Below the pieces are notes generated by a model, which searched no databases, had not been told where the DNA came from, and saw only the letters and a program-made list of their open reading frames with translations. A DNA stretch of 64,000 nucleotides, taken from contig NC_039512.1 of the NCBI RefSeq assembly GCF_003672135.1, forward strand, positions 7,038,874 to 7,102,873. The letters run 5' to 3'. Position numbers and translations under genes: made by a program. Of the stretch, positions 42,001 to 51,557 are shown one piece after another (within the stretch, counting starts at the first letter, position 1; each line of letters begins with the position of its first letter). This DNA comes from Ooceraea biroi (Eukaryota > Arthropoda > Insecta > Hymenoptera > Formicidae).

Positions 42001-44238
42001 AAACGACCTGTCGCGAGGTCGTGCAAAATCTTTTGAATAAGTATCGTATGAGACACCGTGACCCTCGGTTGTTTTATCTGACCATGGAGGTGACTGTGAG
42101 GAGAGCCAATGTGCGCACCATCCTGCCGCTCGACGAGGACGCGAGACCAGCAGTCTTACAATCCTGCCATCCTCGCGGAGATTCCAAGTACGTTCCCTGT
42201 CTGCCTTTGTACTTGACCACTGGCCCTTCATCGGTTTCGGTCGGCTTCGTGACATAATTTCAGGGCTCGTGACCGTAAATACGTCCCGCGAACCTCTGGG
42301 CACGAGCTAACAATGGCCGATGTCCTGCGCGTCGCTTGCTGATATAATTCTTGGACGCAAGTGGTCGCGCGTGGGTCGCTATAATTTTTTTACATACAAT
42401 TCTCGGGGAACGTGGCTATCTGATTTTACGAAACAGCATAGAATTTACGGAATTTTATGGTGCAGCATTTGATCGTGAACACCGTAGATTGAAAAAGCAC
42501 ATAGGACATTTTGAGGATTCCACGAAGATTCGTATTAAATACGCAATATAAATATGTCTCAGTTATCACATGATATAGTACTGTGGTAAATGAAAAAATT
42601 ATTACAATTTACTAACTTTTGAAAAGAATAGAGTTACCATAATTATGATGATAAGAATAATCCATTTACTAAGGAATTCCGACGCGACTGATGTTTTCTT
42701 GGTAGTTTGGAACTTCCGGCGTGCGACTGTACACGTAACACAGGACGACAGTATTTGTCTCTCGGCACAAACCGGTGCTTTTATGTAGAAGTAATGCTCA
42801 TTCGTGTCCTTTAAACTCACCGACTTCTACCAGTGTCGCAGAATCTCTGGTGCATAAACTTATGTGCTTACATATGCCTCCGTCTCGTTTGCAGGTTTTC
42901 GTTGCAGACGCGCCGTGGCGGACTCGTCAAAATATACGACAGCGCACTCATGTCCGGGGTAAATAAATTTTTCTTCTTCCACAAATAAGCAAGCGTAACA
43001 GACTGCATTTTAACATTAATAAACTAAACTTTAATAAAGAATTTTAAGAAAAAAATAATTACGATTTAGAATGAACTGTATTATAGAATTCATTTAGATG
43101 TTATAATAAAAAAGTTTTTAAAAATATTGCAATCTTCACTGAATAATTTTATGCTTACGGTTCGCAGTCTAAGTACAAGAGCCTTTTGGTCTCGGAGCAG
43201 ACCACCGTAGACGAGTTGATCCAGATGCTGCTAAGTTGCTACAGCTCCAAGGAAGCAGTGGAGCAGTTCTCTCTCTACGAGGTCTGCGAAGGTGAAGAGT
43301 ACCAAAGGAAATTACATCCTGATGATTCCCCGCTCAAGGTTACACAACGCTGGACAAGCGTGGATCGACATCTTCGTATTAGGCGCAATCCAGATTATAA
43401 TCAACACAGACGGAAGGTATTACACGCAACATTTAGTGCCTGATTGCTGTATAAATCGTATCTTCTTAAAGTTTTGCGCAAATATGTTTAATGTGATATT
43501 TTTACAAAAACTTTACTCTTCTAATTTCTAAAATTTAGTAATTATATGATAATTACTGCAGAGTTTAGAAAAAGTAAGAAATTTAATGTAATATTCTATC
43601 ACGTTCTTAATCTTGAAGGAATATTTTCCGTGGGAAAAATGCATAGATGATCATTTATAAAGTTTTACTTACAAAGACATGATATCTTCCTCGTGAGTCA
43701 TCTTCAGCGCCTTCTCTACTGATCGATCAATACAGAACAGAGAAACGTATTACACATTCAAACAAAGAGATCGTAGTCGTCGAATGCAATCCGCATAATT
43801 ACACCGCCGACGGAATTATTCATAAGAGCTTAATAGAAAGTCAAATCCATTACACAATCGATGTCGTTTCAGAGCATGTGGGCGTCGGATTCGAGCATCA
43901 CCATGGCGATGTCGAGACTGGATCTCCGCGATACTCTTCCTACCCATTACAACTCGAGGATTGACAATAACAATCATCTGAGTTTGCATCATCTTGCTGG
44001 AAAAACCAGCGTTATCGTAAACAACAACAACAATAACAACAATAACATTCATCGAGATCAACATCACTCGTCGTTAGGTTCCATCAATAAATCGCCGCGA
44101 ATTGTCTTGCCCCACACCCCGGATCGTTCGCAGGTGCAGCGAATGCAGCTTCCGCAAAGCGTTCCATCAACGCCGCTCTCATCGAAGCACTTGACTGCTT
44201 CTTCCTACGCCGATTACGAAAATTATATTTATATATAA
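17830..44238 (+). CDS. rau: two-RA-domain Ras/Rap-binding protein, Rau-like (whole gene, 5 coding exons)
   Basis: Five coding exons join in phase at 17830-18033, 41931-42187, 42895-42958, 43168-43416 and 43873-44238, giving 379 codons plus stop. All introns begin GT and end AG. The N-terminus is Ser/Pro-rich. RA1 (about residues 69-155) starts TTIKVYANCL and contains RMRHRDPRLFYLTMEV. RA2 (about 163-252) starts GLVKIYDSAL and contains YKSLLVSEQTTVDEL. The tail has an Asn run and ends ENYIYI, a class II PDZ-binding pattern. Known from memory: Drosophila Rau (CG8965) has two RA domains and such a motif, binds GTP-loaded Ras/Rap and acts in EGFR signalling. The domain call is firm; the orthology is inferred. 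The start is fixed by an in-frame TAA at 17821-17823 and an A at -3. Other RA-domain families remain possible. Confidence 0.75.
18218..18424 (+). mobile_element. probable solo LTR or LTR fragment
   Basis: A 207-bp segment runs from TGTTATTATAACG to TTAACA, with TGTTA/TAACA ends. It holds a TATA box followed closely by CAATAAAGC, the promoter plus poly(A)-signal arrangement expected in a retroelement LTR. Its base composition differs from the intron around it, and an inner inverted repeat pairs GGTGTTAT with ATAACACC. No matching target-site duplication or internal retroelement domain is seen, so the boundaries and class are uncertain. It lies 185 bp into intron 1, in sense with the gene. Confidence 0.4.
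18425..24546. other. intron 1 of the Rau-like gene, first part: no coding exon recognised
   Basis: AT-rich intronic DNA with GC-richer patches at about 21300-21880 and 22480-22820. The frames in these patches overlap on both strands and show no recognisable domain. Nothing here joins in phase with the exons of the host gene. Confidence 0.45.
24547..25123 (+). repeat. free minisatellite array, about 118-bp unit, five copies
   Basis: Five direct repeats of the unit found in the core of MITE copies A, B and C start near 24560, 24679, 24798, 24915 and 25033. No terminal inverted repeats or CAGGGTGAGG ends flank the array. The first and last units resemble the transposon core. Units two to four carry a shared variant (AACTCGAGAACTTTTTCATT, with ATGCCAAATAA in the spacer), which suggests local amplification after separation from the transposon. 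It lies in intron 1, in the same orientation as the copies inside the MITEs. Confidence 0.9.
35801..35850. repeat. short AT-rich minisatellite, 10-bp unit
   Basis: About five direct copies of AATTTAATAG with single-base variants. Intronic; no function is indicated. Confidence 0.85.
37596..37800. mobile_element. possible degraded Tc1/mariner-type element
   Basis: The left end reads CAGGGTGTTCGCG after a TA, as in the other CAGGGTG-ended elements here. A segment at about 37619-37635 (CTTAACAAGATAAAA) is repeated in inverted orientation at about 37784-37799. The matching right terminus is not found, so only a relic is proposed. Confidence 0.3.
41931..42187 (+). CDS. rau: Rau-like gene, coding exon 2 (RA domain 1)
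   Basis: It follows the acceptor TTTTTGTTGCAG at 41919-41930 and ends at the donor CCAA|GTACGT, leaving two bases of a codon. It encodes nearly all of RA1: TTIKVYANCL, then CREVVQNLLNKYRMRHRDPR, then PLDEDARPAVLQS. The Lys/Arg-rich first strand and the helix with conserved hydrophobic residues are typical of ubiquitin-fold RA domains that bind Ras-family GTPases. Confidence 0.85.
42895..42958 (+). CDS. rau: Rau-like gene, coding exon 3 (linker and start of RA domain 2)
   Basis: A 64-nt exon between the acceptor CGTTTGCAG and the donor CCGGG|GTAAAT. Its first base completes a Lys codon, then it reads FSLQTRRGGLVKIYDSALM. A second AG, after GTTTTCGTTGCAG, would break the frame, which supports the chosen acceptor. 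The exon carries the first strand of RA2. Confidence 0.8.
43168..43416 (+). CDS. rau: Rau-like gene, coding exon 4 (RA domain 2)
   Basis: An 83-codon exon in phase 0 between the acceptor GGTTCGCAG and the donor CGGAAG|GTATTA. It encodes SKYKSLLVSEQTTVDELIQM and then EQFSLYEVCEGEEYQRKL, DDSPL and DRHLRIRRNP. This completes the second RA ubiquitin fold. The following intron is 456 bp. Confidence 0.85.
43873..44238 (+). CDS. rau: Rau-like gene, last coding exon (C-terminal tail)
   Basis: It starts in phase 0 after ATGTCGTTTCAG, which has a modest polypyrimidine tract, and encodes 121 residues to TAA at 44236-44238. The tail begins SMWASDSSITMAMSRLDL, contains a nine-Asn run from AAC/AAT codons, a Ser/Pro-rich stretch with possible proline-directed phosphorylation sites (HTPDRS, PSTPLSS), and ends YADYENYIYI. 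The terminal I-Y-I fits a class II PDZ ligand. The acceptor choice rests on frame continuity, so a small extra exon in the preceding intron cannot be excluded. Confidence 0.7.
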   Translation, partial: SMWASDSSITMAMSRLDLRDTLPTHYNSRIDNNNHLSLHHLAGKTSVIVNNNNNNNNNIHRDQHHSSLGSINKSPRIVLPHTPDRSQVQRMQLPQSVPSTPLSSKHLTASSYADYENYIYI

Positions 44239-44297
44239 GAGTGCATGCTTATCAAGAGGGCTTGTCAAGTAAGCCGAGTCGTTCATGAACTTGCATA

Positions 44298-44303
44298 AAT
44301 AAA
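44298..44303 (+). terminator. candidate poly(A) signal of the Rau-like gene
   Basis: AATAAA lies 60 bp past the stop codon at 44238. It is the nearest sense-strand hexamer; longer 3' UTR forms are possible. Confidence 0.5.
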
Positions 44304-44890
44304 AATCGAACAAATTACTGTATTGATCGCGAAAATTTGTCTCGCGAAACGGTTACAGTTACCAGAGGCTTTTTGGAAGCACGAAGAACCATGCGTCGTG
44401 ATTATTCAGTAGCGATTGTCTTCGCGTGCGAGTTAGATCTTCAGTACTGTGCGCAGTATCGATCGACAAACAAATCTTATTGAGTTAGAAAGGAGCTGAT
44501 GGATTTTTAACTGGATGCATTTCTTACTTGATTTGATTAATCTTGCTTGATACAGCACATTGTTTCTTCATGAAAATTTACATCAAAGAGGAACATAATA
44601 ATTTTTTCGATTGAGTATTAAGATGTTTGGATAATAGTTAAGGAGTGCACTAAATGTATTTATGACAATTAAAAATCACTATGAATCTTAGTCTTATTTC
44701 AGTATATCTGTCGCAGTTTTCTAAATGAAATGGTGAAGAAGAATTAAATGGCAATATTTATAGCTTATATTTCGGCTTATTGAAGGTGAGCAAAGTTCAC
44801 CGTTGAACAAAGAGAATTTACGATATTAATTAGTTAGTGAGGGAAATTTGTACCAAAGGTAGACGTAGGAAATTTTATACATGTAGTATA

Positions 44891-45671
44891 CAGGGTGTCC
44901 CGGGTTTTAACCGACAAACTGCGGGAGCATATTTTACTAGTGGAAATAAGAAAAAATTCTTATATCAAGTTTGCTTAGAAATGCTTTGTTACAAAGTTAT
45001 AAACCAATATTGAAAAGAAATATGAGATAAGTAACAACGGATTTTTTCACAAAAATAAAAATTATGTACGCAATGATTTAGTGACGCATTTCAAAATGTT
45101 GTCCTTGCACATCGATACAAGCTAGACATCGACGTAGTACAGAATTTGTTACGGTACGACATTCCTGAAAATTTTGTTGCATCTCAGTAACTGAATTAGT
45201 AATTCGTTGCTTTAAATCTTCAAGCGAGATTACTTCTGTACTGTAAACTTTATTTTTTAAAGTTGCCCATAAATAAAAATCAAGAGGCGTTAAATCGGGC
45301 GATCTTGGAGGCCAGAAAACCGGTCCTCCTCGACCAATCCACCTATGAGCGTAATGTTCATCTAACCAGTTTCTAACTTGTCTAGCATAGTGCGATGGAC
45401 AACCGTCTAACTGTATCCAGCTGTTTTGGCGAAACTGCAGTAGCACATTTTCCATCAAAATTGGTACATGTGAATACACATAACATAAACATCTTCGACC
45501 TTCCAAATTCTACACTATGTTCCGTTGTTACTTATCTCATATTTCTTTTCAATATTGGTTTATAACTTTGTAATAAAGCATTTCTAAGCAAACTCGATAT
45601 AAGAATTTTTTCTTATTTCCACTAGTAGAATATGCTCCCGCAGTTTGTCGGTTAAAACTCGGGACACCCTG
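44891..45671 (-). mobile_element. internally deleted Tc1/mariner-type element with long inverted repeats
   Basis: A 781-bp element flanked by TA (44889-44890 and 45672-45673) with CAGGGTGTCC / GGACACCCTG ends. The terminal inverted repeats are 151 bp (44891-45041 and 45521-45671) and differ at only about four positions, implying a fairly recent insertion. Between them lies only the C-terminal part of a minus-strand transposase, so the element cannot move by itself. The CAGGGTG terminus is shared with the MITE copies A, B and C, but the inner sequences differ. Confidence 0.9.
45078..45506 (-). pseudogene. truncated Tc1/mariner-type transposase, C-terminal half
   Basis: The frame encodes about 140 residues with no ATG; an in-frame TAG lies just upstream of its first codons. 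It contains WIQLDGCPSHYARQVRNWLD, then RWIGRGGPVFWPPRSPDLTP and LDFYLWATLKNKVY. This is the second catalytic Asp and the SPDLTPLD region of DDE-type Tc1/mariner transposases, with 36 residues between the QLDG Asp and the SPD Asp. The helix-turn-helix DNA-binding half and the first catalytic Asp are missing. It ends at TAA in 45078-45080, 36 bp inside the inner edge of the left-hand inverted repeat. Non-functional remnant. Confidence 0.88.
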
Positions 45672-45673
45672 TA

Positions 45674-48600
45674 TATATACATATACATAAAAATAAATAA
45701 TATATGTGCTGCATTCGTAGAAATATGCGGCGCTCATCAAGCCTGAATTGATTATTATAATTTTTATAAACATTCGTTTAACGTTCGCAAAAGAAATATC
45801 TATATTATCTTGAGAATTATTGTTTTATCTTTTTATTATATAAATTATATAAACTTGTGAAAAAATTTTAACAATATCGATAAACCCGTGTAATTGCATA
45901 ATCTAAAAGTTAGGCATAGCAGGTTTTAAAATCGCGAATGTCAAAAAAGATTGTATTATTATTTATTTATATAAAATGTAAGGTGTTTAGTTAAGTTCGT
46001 ACGAAAAAATGATTCTAAATTATTGTTAATTCCTATCGTCCACCCAAAATTTTGTGCAATTTGGCCAAACAGGATACTGGAAATTCCTTGCATGTAAATA
46101 TTACGGGCGAGAGGAAAATATTTAAGTAACACTCACTGTTATCGCCTTAATTAGCACTATTGTGAGAAATTGTAATAACCACTTTCAGTAGTACATATAT
46201 ATATACATATCGTTCCTTCTTAATCACTTATTATAGGAAATATAACTTAGAAGACGTTAGACATGCTGGCTCATGATTATCAATCGCAAATACATTTCTT
46301 TCGCTTTCGCGAGGCCAGACAATTCTGTCGCGATAAAGCTGATCAACTGTAAAACAATTTTAATGTGAAATTGTGCGAAACACTTTGAGAGTTACTATCC
46401 GATAACGGCGAATCAGGTGATTTCTTCGTTTCCACATGGAGGAAATGAATGAAGATCACTTCATGCCTTGTCGCCGCGCTGTGCGTTTAATATTTTATTT
46501 TGCCAAAGAGTCGGTACGATACGTATATAAAAGTATAGAGTAACACGCGCATCGAACACAGCAGCTGAATGTGCATTTGTACAAGAAGTTTTGATATGTA
46601 TGTCGTCAGCGAAGGTGTGCGACATGGTTCCACGCCGCACTCATTGTATTGAATTAATGTACCTACGTAGAGTGTAAATATTTTTTGTATTGTCCGTTTA
46701 TATTTTATAGGAGAGAGTATCGAATAATGATTTATATATGTGTCCTGAATTTATGTCCGTGTTCTTATTTCACCTTATATGTGTAATAACAAAGCGTCGA
46801 AATTTATGACATTTTGCGATAAAATATTTTATTAGAGATTTCAAACTGCGTTATTTTCTTGATGATGTGCTAAAAAAAAAGTATAAAGGAGAAGTTTTAC
46901 TTAAGATAAAAGATTAATGCACACGAAATCAATTGCAAATCGTCTCAACGTCTCGGGATGGAAGCTTTCTGCACTTTAAGTATAAAAATGTCAATAACAA
47001 ATAATTACATTATTGCCTAAAAATGTTTATCTACCGTTGCATCAAATATCTTTCTTTATACTTCTAATATACATATTTATTTTTTTCGAATACACATCAT
47101 TAAAATACTTCTCAATTGGTCGGGGACGATCTGTACAGGGAACAATACAATGCGTCGGCGTCATGTGATGATAAAAATTTTATTTACAAATGCGACAAAT
47201 GTAGGAATTCGGGTACCAGTGACATGCGGGAGAGAAGCGATCGTCTACAGTGACGATGTAGTCGCTATCCTTTCTCGCTTGTCCATATTCTTACGCTTGT
47301 TATCTCTCCGAGACATCACTGGCAAAGGAGAGAATCACTGAGATGTAACAATAATAATTTTTACATTAAATACGATTAAAGTCTAGCTATTTTAAGGGCT
47401 ATGCGGAACTACAATAATAGAAATATTTGGTTTCTCAAGGGAGAGGTTCGTTCAGGATCTCTTCAGGAGGGGAAGGGAATAGGTAAGAAGTAGGTGGGAC
47501 GTGTCGGGGGCTGGGAATATACTTCTTTCTCGTTTAAGTTTCAAGGGATAACATCACAGTATTGACATTTCAACATTGAAACGATCAGAGCATCTCGTCC
47601 CTCGAAAATCACTGAAACATTCATCGAGTTTCTGCCCGCTCGCGGGATACTCTACTTCGACGTTCGAACAAGGAGCGAGTAGTCCTCGTCGCGATCGTTT
47701 GAGGACTCTCGAGGAACGCGCTGCAACGGCCGTAGCGCTTTTCATTTGCTATAGAACAATTTACAATATCTTGTTAATTAGACGTCTCAATTCCGTCTCT
47801 GAACAACTGCACGTACTATACGCAAGCTGCGTTCTCTCCACTTATTTACGTTCACTCGCTCGCTCACACACACACACACACGCGCACATATTTTCTCTTC
47901 CTTTTCTCTCTTGATCTGTGCCTTGCACTCACACCTTGCGATTATTACAATTAGACAATCGGATAACAGCAACGTGATTGACACAATCCAACGCAATGTC
48001 TTACACATATTCTTCTGTTTCTCACATTCTCTCTTTTTCTCCCTCGCTCTTTCTTCATTATCAGTGCAACAATAGTGAAATAAAGTTCTCTTCTTCAAGG
48101 AAAACAAATGGATCACGAGTAGTACACATGGCATCTTACCGTGTGCTGAAATATTTTCTGCACGTTTATCAGTGAGTGACACTGAACCCACTCTTTTGTG
48201 TGACAGATAATATAGATAATATACAGAGAAATCTTTGATCCGACGAACCAGCCACAAAAGGGAATTATCAAGGACGCTCGCACGTGCACAAAGTCTATCA
48301 GTCCTTCGATACGATTCCTACATACGCGACGAAATTGCATCTGATCTTGCACAACCGCTAGCCGGCCCGAATCGACGATAATCTCTCGTAATACATGCAT
48401 GAAAAGTTCAAATTATGTGGTATTGAAGAAATTATGCGCCACTAACATGTATTTAGAAACGCTGTTTTGCCTTTTTATAATTATAGTAAGACAGACTTAT
48501 AAAAGAAGCCATACTGCATTCTCAAACAACCATAGAGAATTACAAATTAATGATGCGAGAGTGTGTCGCTAGAATATTCTTAATTATTACTGACTTAATA

Positions 48601-50327
48601 AAATTTGTTATTGTAACTAACTTTTTTTAATGCATATTTATTTAAGAGTAAAAAACACATCGGTTTGGGCCAGTACATGATACCGCCGCAAATCTTACAA
48701 TTTCATTTCCTCTCTTCGCTATATAGATATACTTTCGGAACCACATTATACTTCCAACAATATTACAGCGAACGCTTTTAAGGCTCGATACAAGGACAGG
48801 CATTTCGCAATTTTAATCGAGGGATTCACATTGGCCAAATGTCCGTTTCGCTGTATTTTCGATTGCGAGGACACTTGAGGCCTGTGCTGAATCCTCGTTT
48901 GGACCTTTCAACCATATGGGGTTGCATTCAGTGAACACGTCGATGGGACGAACGAGGGAAATCGTCGTCGACGACTCACATTATCAGCATCGCATGCTGT
49001 AAAGCGACAAATAAATCCAAAAAAATTAGTGGACTTTAATTCCGACTAATCGTAAATTATCCTATCTTAATAAGTACTTAAGAATTTGTATAATGGAACT
49101 TATTTTATCACCATCGTTTATCGACTGCACTCGAGACTAGAATTATTTTACAAACATGTACTATGGGATTAATCAAATAATTAGCAAGCAATCAAGAGTT
49201 TTCTTCGCGCATAATACGTCAACAGTAATAATCTGTCGTCTCGAAGAGATCTCTCGATCGTTCCGACAATCCATCGTTTCGACAATCAAACCGATCGTCG
49301 CCAAACGATTTCGCCACACACAATAAATTCGCTAAAATTTTACACCCGCACACATCGTATAAAATCGAATTAGACTAATAAGTAGCTCCGAAATTTCCAA
49401 TCCGCTATTCGAAGCTAAAAGTGGTCTCCTAATCCTGTCACTTCACGAATCCGCGTGCACACGGTCCGACAAACTAGTTAGTAGAAGCAGTAATCGTTTA
49501 ATTATTAATACAGGTAGCATTAATTAATTGTTACGCTTTATTCCCGCGTACCAGCAAAGAAAATTATTTGAATCCAAAACTTCGAGTGTATCAATTGCGC
49601 GCGAGCAAGTTAGAAGCGCTCGCCGACAAAGCAATAAGATGGAAGTAATTAATTAAGCGTATAATTATTATCATATGTGCACACAATGCGAGCCAACAAA
49701 CCAAATTCCACGCAGTTATCAAGTCAATTCGCGCCCTACACGCGCACAATATGCATACAACATCAAAGGTTCATCCTCGCACTTCAGCCTTCGTCTCCTC
49801 TTTCACCTAACGTCGATAGAGTCAGTTTAGTCTTCAGAAAATTCGTATGTTCCCAATTCGACTTTCAGTGTGTTTCGTCTTGCCTATGATCATCCTCGAC
49901 TAAAGTCAAAACTTCTTATCTAGCATAACGCTTAGATGACGGGTTCTCTATACGTAAATGTGTTTTGTACAAATCGCCCATGCTGCGATCGAGTCGTCAA
50001 ATTTTGAAGAACTGAAGAATCGACGTGATTCTTTTTAAATATAATCCAAGATTACTTAAACTAATATAAAATAGACCATTTATCATAAAACAGTATATTT
50101 ATATTTAAAATTTATTTGAAATAAATCTAACTCGGAGAACATCTCATTAGTAATATTTCATCAGTATCCTACGAAGAATTCTATTCGCTTCAAAATTCGA
50201 CGACGTACAATTTTCGTTCCAACGAGATTTAATCGATCGTGCAGCTACACGCGAAAGCTACGAGCGTCAATCTAAGCAATTATGAGCGAAGGAGATGTAG
50301 ATGTTTTTAAGATCGCTTTTCTTTCTT

Positions 50328-50329
<2 letters not shown>
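45674..50329. other. intergenic stretch, no supported gene
   Basis: AT-rich DNA between two transposable elements. It includes a short CA repeat at 47865-47881. A minus-strand frame of 156 codons (47787-48257) has no ATG at its start, contains repeat-derived residues and no recognisable domain, so it is not called. Purine-rich sequence occurs at 47430-47520. Confidence 0.45.

Positions 50330-50330
<1 letters not shown>

Positions 50331-50380
<50 letters not shown>
50331..50380. repeat. (CT)25 microsatellite
   Basis: Uninterrupted CT dinucleotide run of 50 bp, about 190 bp left of MITE copy B. Confidence 0.97.
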
Positions 50381-50383
<3 letters not shown>

Positions 50384-50569
50384 CATCAAGGTATACGCTG
50401 AATTCTCGGCGCTTTTTTTAGCGCTACGTTAGATCAAACCTTATCAACAATATCGAAAGTAATAAGGGGATCGATCAAAATCGCTAAGCTTTAAATTTAA
50501 ATCCGATGAGACATTTTCACTGCAGATATTTTCTCTAAAGAAATGTTTTCATATGTGTTCATGTATATA

Positions 50570-51555
50570 CAGGGTGAGGCACCTAAAACAAGCCACCTGA
50601 ATATCTCGGCTGTTATTGGTGATAGAAAAAAATGTGTTAGATCAAACTTGCATGGTTTCGAGGGACACATAATTTGTTCTAAATAATTTTTTATTAGGTG
50701 GACGCGTAGAGGTCATATGAAGGTCAACTTCGTTTTTTTAAATGGTATATGTTTTTTTACGTACCATCTAGTAGAGCGTTTGAAGATACGCACATTGATC
50801 TACGGGTCAAAATCAATCAAGGTCACTGAAGGCTAAAATTTCTAAGTGCTAGAACTTTTTCATTTCTGAATTTACGGTATTTTTAATAGCAGAGAACTCT
50901 AGGCAATATAAAAAATAATGATATCAACAACTCAGAACTTCTCGGAAAAGAAAAAATTTCTAAGGGCTAGAACTTTTTCATTTCTGAGTTTACGGTATTT
51001 TCAATAGCAGGGAACTCTAGGCAATATAAAAAGAATGATATCATCAACTCAGAACTTCTCGGAAAAGAAAAAATTTCTAAGGGCTAGAACTTTTTCATTT
51101 CTGAGTTTACGGTATTTTCAATAGCAGGGAACTCTAGGCAATATAAAAAGAATGATATCATCAACTCAGAACTTCTCGGACAAGAAAACATTTCTAAGGG
51201 CTAGAACTTTTTCATTTCTGAGTTTACAGTATTTTTAATAGCAGAGAACTCTAGGTAATATAAAGTAAATTATTTTCCCTTGCAGTTGGCCTTTAGTGAC
51301 CTTGAATGATTTTGACCCATAGATCAATGTGCGCATCTTCAAACGCTCTACTAGATGGTACGTAAAAAAACATATCATACCATTTAAAAAAACGAAGTTG
51401 ACCTTCATATGACCTCTACGCGTCCACCTAATAAAAAACTATTTAGAACAAATTATGTGTCCCTCGAAACCATGCAAGTTTGGTCTGACACAATTTTTTC
51501 TATCACCAATAACAGCCGAGATATTCAGGTGGCCTGTTTTAGGTGCCTCACCCTG
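50570..51555 (+). mobile_element. MITE copy B, Tc1/mariner-type, with internal tandem repeats
   Basis: A 986-bp element with the same CAGGGTGAGG ends, TA flanks (50568-50569 and 51556-51557) and long terminal inverted repeats as copy A. Four tandem units start near 50837, 50955, 51072 and 51188. The middle units are almost identical to each other, pointing to recent homogenisation or replication slippage. It has the same orientation as copies A and C. No coding capacity. Confidence 0.93.
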
Positions 51556-51557
51556 TA

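Noticed and set aside
43700..43872. Alternative acceptor for the last RA-gene exon (ATCTTCAG at about 43705)
   Set aside because: Stops intervene before the conserved tail frame, whereas the CAG at 43870-43872 keeps phase 0.
47787..48257. 156-codon minus-strand frame
   Set aside because: It starts at TTG, includes residues derived from a CA repeat and Lys/Glu runs, and no homology is recognised.
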